Program-made: the position numbers and the translations under genes
Shown: positions 61,229 through 64,000 of the stretch, in pieces
How the letters are laid out: each line of letters starts with the position of its first letter
Numbering within the stretch: position 1 is the stretch's first letter
From: Clostridia bacterium
Lineage (GTDB): Bacteria > Bacillota > Clostridia > Christensenellales > Pumilibacteraceae
Length of the DNA stretch: 64,000 bases
NCBI GenBank assembly: GCA_900767465.1
Contig: CAAGAW010000009.1
Location: 353,424-417,423, forward strand
Reading direction: 5' to 3'
Notes under the pieces: generated by a model
Told to the model about the DNA's origin: nothing
The model's database searches: none
The model's input: only the letters and a program-made list of their open reading frames with translations

Positions 61229-62662
61229 TTACTCTTCTTCGCCGTTTTCCGTTTCTTCCGTCCCGATTCCGGCGTTATCGCCCGCAAGGACGTTTCCCGG
61301 CGAGGTCGCCTCTTTTTCCGTCGTGTTGCCGTAACCGTACCGTCCGGCGTTAGCAAGCATAAATACGATCGTGAGCGCGAGCGAAGCGAGTTCCGCGACG
61401 ATTATAGCCGACCACACGCCGTTAAGTCCGAAGAAAACAGGAAGAATCGCGACGGACAAACATTGGAACACAAGCGTACGAAGGAAGGATATAAGCGCGG
61501 ATACGAGTCCGTTTCCGAGTGCGGTAAAAAACGCCGAACCGAAAATGTTGAATCCGCACAAAAGGAACGAGAACGAATAGAATCTCATCCCCACCACCGT
61601 CATATCGCACAGTTCGGCGTCGTATCCGACGAATATCGACGACAGCGGACGGGCGAGCGCGAACGACGCTATAGTCATAGCCACGCCGGTTACGGAAAGC
61701 GCGAAAATACTCATTCTTAAAAGGTTTTTCAGTTCGCTTTTGTTGCCCGCGCCGTAATTGAATCCGATAAGCGGCGCGCAACCGATCGCATAACCGATAT
61801 AAATCGCGGCGAATATGAATCCGACGTACATTATCGTTCCGTAGGCGGCGATACCGTTCTCGCCGGCAAGTTTCATGAGTTGAAAATTATACAGAATGGT
61901 AACGACGGACATCGAAATATTGCTCATAAGTTCGGATGATCCGTTGGTGCACGTTTTAAGGAATACTTTACCGTACCATTGCGTTTTACCGAGTGTTAGA
62001 ACCGTTCCGTTGTTCTTGCGGAAGAAGAACACGAGCGGCACCACTCCTCCCACAAACTGGCTGATTGCGGTCGCGATCGCCGCGCCTGCTATCCCCATCG
62101 GAAATACGGCTACGAGAAGCGCGTCGAGAACCATATTCGTAACGCCGGCGGCGACCGTTACGGCGAGTCCGAACTTCGGTCTTTCGGCCGTTACGGCAAA
62201 ACTCTGAAAGACGTTCTGAAGCATAAAAAACGGAAGTCCGACGAGAACCCATCTTCCGTAAACGACGCAGTTTTCGAGGAGTTCGCCTTCCGCGCCGAGC
62301 CACTTAGCCATAAGCGGCATCATGGCAATACCGACCGCGCTCAACATTACGCCGAGAATAGCGGTGGCGTAAACGAGCAACGAGAAATATCTGTCGGCAA
62401 GTTCGCGTTTGCCTTCGCCGAGCGTTTGCGAAACGATAGCCGTACCGCCCGTTCCTATCATAAATCCGACCGCGCCTAAAATCATAAGCACGGGCATGAT
62501 GAGGTTAACCGCGGCAAACGACGTTTTTCCGACGAAGTTGGAAACAAACATGCCGTCCACTATTCCGTATACAGACGTAAAAACCATCATTATAACCGAC
62601 GGTAATACGAATCTGAGCAATCTTTTATACGTAAAATGATCGGATAATTTAATGTTATTCAT
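61229..62662 (-). CDS. MATE family efflux transporter
   Basis: 477 residues, twelve predicted membrane helices in two homologous halves; exporter of drugs or metabolites driven by sodium or protons. Family sequences include GxxDGxFVxNFVGKxxxAAVNLxMP near 28-55 and the GFNYGAGNKSELKNLLR stretch near 300. The C-terminal tail (about 450-477) is Glu/Thr-rich. Start ATG 62662 has no recognisable ribosome box; a perfect palindrome lies 80 bases upstream. Substrate unknown. Confidence 0.92.
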   Translation of the reverse strand: MNNIKLSDHFTYKRLLRFVLPSVIMMVFTSVYGIVDGMFVSNFVGKTSFAAVNLIMPVLMILGAVGFMIGTGGTAIVSQTLGEGKRELADRYFSLLVYATAILGVMLSAVGIAMMPLMAKWLGAEGELLENCVVYGRWVLVGLPFFMLQNVFQSFAVTAERPKFGLAVTVAAGVTNMVLDALLVAVFPMGIAGAAIATAISQFVGGVVPLVFFFRKNNGTVLTLGKTQWYGKVFLKTCTNGSSELMSNISMSVVTILYNFQLMKLAGENGIAAYGTIMYVGFIFAAIYIGYAIGCAPLIGFNYGAGNKSELKNLLRMSIFALSVTGVAMTIASFALARPLSSIFVGYDAELCDMTVVGMRFYSFSFLLCGFNIFGSAFFTALGNGLVSALISFLRTLVFQCLSVAILPVFFGLNGVWSAIIVAELASLALTIVFMLANAGRYGYGNTTEKEATSPGNVLAGDNAGIGTEETENGEEE

Positions 62663-62741
62663 AAATAAAGAGAAAAAGCATAACGAATCGTAAAACGGTT
62701 CAAACGCTTACGAAATTAAACTAAAACAAGTAAAAACAATG

Positions 62742-62761
62742 ATTGCATAGTACTATGCAAT
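62742..62761. promoter_or_regulatory. 20-bp perfect palindrome upstream of the MATE gene (candidate operator)
   Basis: The core TTGCATAGTACTATGCAA (62743-62760) is a perfect palindrome and one further base pair extends it on each side. It lies between the mtnN stop and the MATE start, the usual place for a MarR- or TetR-type operator. No regulator gene is adjacent. Confidence 0.55.
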
Positions 62762-62773
62762 ACGCATGTAAAC

Positions 62774-63457
62774 CTACATTTCTTCGATTAAACGGCGAAT
62801 GACGTCGATCGCGGTTTTTGCCGCAGCGGTAACGAATTCGTAAAAACTCTTTACCGCTTCGTCGTCGCCGTTATCCGAGATTGCACGGAGCGAGACAAAC
62901 TTTACTTTCTGCACTTCGCAAATCTGGTTTATAGCCGCGCTTTCCATATCGTACGCTATCGCGCCGAAGCGTTCGCTAATCGCGCTTGCCTTCTCTTTGC
63001 TGCTTACAAAACAATCGCCCGAAGCGATAACGCCGATTTTGTGGCGGATTTTCATATCGTTCATAATAGCGTCGAGACGCGAAACGAGACCGTTATCGCA
63101 ATTAAAATAAGGCGAATCGAAACCGTGAACCTGACCGAGGGATAAGCCGTCGGGAGTCGCGTCGTAGTCGTGCTGAACCGTTTTTTCCGCAATGACGACG
63201 TCACCCTGACTAAGCGGTTTTTTACCGCCCGCAACGCCCACGTTGATTAACTCGCTTACTCCGAATTTCTCTATCATCAGCGCGGTTGCCGAAGCCGAAA
63301 ACACCTTACCTATTCCGCACTCGCAAACCACAACTTTCTTACCGCAGATTTCGCCTTGCGAAAAAACGAACGCGCCCGCGTTCACCTTTTCAACGTTATT
63401 CATTTCGGCTATCAAAGAATCGGTTTCGATCTTCATAGCGCCGATTATTCCGAGCAT
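62774..63457 (-). CDS. mtnN: 5'-methylthioadenosine/S-adenosylhomocysteine nucleosidase
   Basis: 227 residues. Cleaves adenine from methylthioadenosine and S-adenosylhomocysteine. Catalytic glutamate in GAMKIE near residue 11 (equivalent to E. coli Glu12), DMESAAI near 170 binding ribose, and the catalytic aspartate in ISDNGDD near 195. ATG with GGAGAAG; near-perfect consensus promoter upstream. Monocistronic. Confidence 0.96.
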   Translation of the reverse strand: MLGIIGAMKIETDSLIAEMNNVEKVNAGAFVFSQGEICGKKVVVCECGIGKVFSASATALMIEKFGVSELINVGVAGGKKPLSQGDVVIAEKTVQHDYDATPDGLSLGQVHGFDSPYFNCDNGLVSRLDAIMNDMKIRHKIGVIASGDCFVSSKEKASAISERFGAIAYDMESAAINQICEVQKVKFVSLRAISDNGDDEAVKSFYEFVTAAAKTAIDVIRRLIEEM

Positions 63458-63488
63458 ACTTCTTCTCCGAAAGATTGTTTCATTGTAT

Positions 63489-63517
63489 ATTATAGCATTT
63501 ACGAAAACTTATGTCAA
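63489..63517 (-). promoter_or_regulatory. Consensus sigma-A promoter of mtnN
   Basis: Minus strand: TTGACA (63512-63517), 17-base spacer, TATAAT (63489-63494): exact consensus, 31 bases before the ATG. Confidence 0.9.
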
Positions 63518-63605
63518 CGCTTTAATTAGCGTTTAATCTGCTTACGCCAACAATGAAAAGCATCAGACCCATCATCCCCCGACAAAACGCTTGCCGGCGG
63601 CTCTC

Positions 63606-63671
63606 TTCCGCGGGGGATTTCTCCACTGCGTTCGGACTTTGTCCTCTCTCCGGTCGAAATGACATTGTAAA
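63606..63671 (+). repeat. Dispersed repeat unit A, copy 1
   Basis: 66-base unit starting TTCCGCGGGGGATTTCTCC and ending GACATTGTAAA. A second copy with one mismatch is at 63934-63999. The ends GGGATTTCTC and GAAATGAC are partly self-complementary to the related unit at 63688. Confidence 0.93.
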
Positions 63672-63687
63672 GCCAAACACACACGTT

Positions 63688-63716
63688 GTCATTTCGAGCG
63701 ACAGTCGAGAAATCCC
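63688..63716 (+). repeat. Short palindromic repeat related to unit A, inverted
   Basis: 29 bases beginning GTCATTTCGAGCG and ending GAGAAATCCC, sharing both ends with the reverse complement of unit A. This type of GTCATTTCGA...GAGAAATCCC element is scattered in intergenic DNA of many gut Bacillota (from general knowledge). Confidence 0.75.
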
Positions 63717-63852
63717 CTGCTGTAAGAACGGCACGAAACGGACACGCGCCGGCCCGCTCGCCCGCGGTGGCTCACCGCCGAGAAATCCCTTGCTGTAAGA
63801 ACGGCACAAACATACCCGCGCCGGCCCGCTCGCCCGCGGTGGCTCACCGCCG
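63707..63852 (+). repeat. Tandem repeat, two 73-base units
   Basis: Units at 63707-63779 and 63780-63852, each from GAGAAATCCC through GCTGTAAGAACGGCAC to the hairpin GCGGTGGCTCACCGC (6-bp stem). They differ at a few bases in the middle. The block 63853-63933 is GC-rich with no open frame I can support. Confidence 0.93.
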
Positions 63853-63933
63853 CCAGCCCACTTGCCCGAAGGGGTTCCCTGCCGTCTGCGGCGGAGGCCC
63901 CAGGGGGGAATCCTTAAACAAACATTATACTTT

Positions 63934-63999
63934 TTCCGCGGGGGATTTCTCCACTGCGTTCGGACTTCGTCCTCTCTCCGGTCGAAATGACATTGTAAA
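63934..63999 (+). repeat. Dispersed repeat unit A, copy 2
   Basis: Matches 63606-63671 at 65 of 66 positions (CTTCGTCC against CTTTGTCC), in the same orientation, and reaches the window edge. Confidence 0.93.
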
Positions 64000-64000
64000 A

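Noticed and set aside
62663..62741. Promoter for the MATE gene with -35 TTTACA upstream of the palindrome
   Set aside because: The matching -10 would be TATGCA, only three of six consensus bases, so I do not list it as a promoter.
63522..63809. Open frames on both strands in the right-hand repeat block
   Set aside because: They translate tandem and palindromic repeats, have low-complexity composition and no family resemblance.
63606..63999. Possible CRISPR array
   Set aside because: Repeat units differ in length and type, there are no regular unique spacers of equal size and no cas genes.

Overview
The window looks like one piece of chromosome from a low-to-mid-GC member of the Bacillota, most likely an uncultivated gut-type clostridium (Christensenellales-like is my guess; there is no rRNA gene to confirm it). 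The evidence is gene order. The block rpsB-tsf-pyrH-frr-uppS-cdsA-dxr-rseP-(ispG)-polC locus-rimP-nusA-ylxR-ylxQ-infB-rbfA-nrnA-truB-ribF, and separately rpsO-pnp-ylxY-mlpA-...-ftsK-rimO-pgsA-cinA-recA-rny, are two halves of a gene string that is nearly continuous in Bacillus subtilis. Clostridial features include an IspH-S1 fusion, HemZ, a biotin-dependent sodium pump and sporulation-type genes (ylxY, ytxC, ytfI, ytfJ, spoIIIE/ftsK type). Every protein gene but one lies on the minus strand, so the window is best read from right to left.

Layout from right to left. 64000-63458: gene-free DNA with tandem and dispersed hairpin repeats. 63457-61229: a methylthioadenosine/SAH nucleosidase and a MATE exporter, separated by a 20-bp perfect palindrome. 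61178-43188: the translation, isoprenoid and envelope superoperon, starting with a strong promoter and a folded leader before rpsB. At the polC position there is only an N-terminal-plus-exonuclease PolC-like protein with no polymerase part. 43194-35392: TIM-barrel protein, pepP, efp, site-2 protease, scpA/scpB, ytfI, ytfJ, dacF, rluB. 35294-30488: an operon for a biotin-dependent, sodium-translocating decarboxylase or transcarboxylase that carries two different carboxyltransferase subunits. 30412-25603: BaiN-type flavoprotein, cmk, ispH-S1, an M19 dipeptidase. 25565-23395 (plus strand): a glycoside hydrolase and the tRNA-Val, tRNA-Cys and tRNA-Leu genes, with the tRNA-Leu 3' half and its terminator repeated in tandem. 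23177-12765: ytxC, yajC, a TIGR04086 membrane protein, secD, secF, recJ, relA, hemZ. 12779-1: rpsO, pnp, ylxY, mlpA, a dUTPase, ftsK, rimO, pgsA, cinA, recA and the 5' part of rny.

The genes are mostly housekeeping: translation (rpsB, tsf, frr, infB, rbfA, rimP, efp, truB, rluB, rpsO, three tRNAs), RNA turnover (pnp, rny, nrnA), transcription elongation (nusA), MEP isoprenoid and undecaprenyl synthesis (dxr, ispG, ispH, uppS), membrane lipid and protein export (cdsA, pgsA, secDF, yajC, rseP), DNA repair and segregation (recA, recJ, ftsK, scpAB), and stringent response (relA). Thirteen sigma-A-type promoters, almost all with 17-bp spacers, and many hairpin-plus-T-run terminators divide the minus strand into operons.

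The observations most worth a second look are the PolC remnant at 51216-52772, the two-carboxyltransferase sodium-pump operon at 30488-35210, the tRNA-Leu tail duplication at 23623-23887, the structured rpsB leader at 61049-61129, and several places where a terminator or inverted repeat physically overlaps the next ribosome binding site or start codon. I saw no CRISPR array, insertion sequence, toxin-antitoxin pair, defence system or prophage. Annotation rests on reading translated motifs and gene order; no database search was possible.
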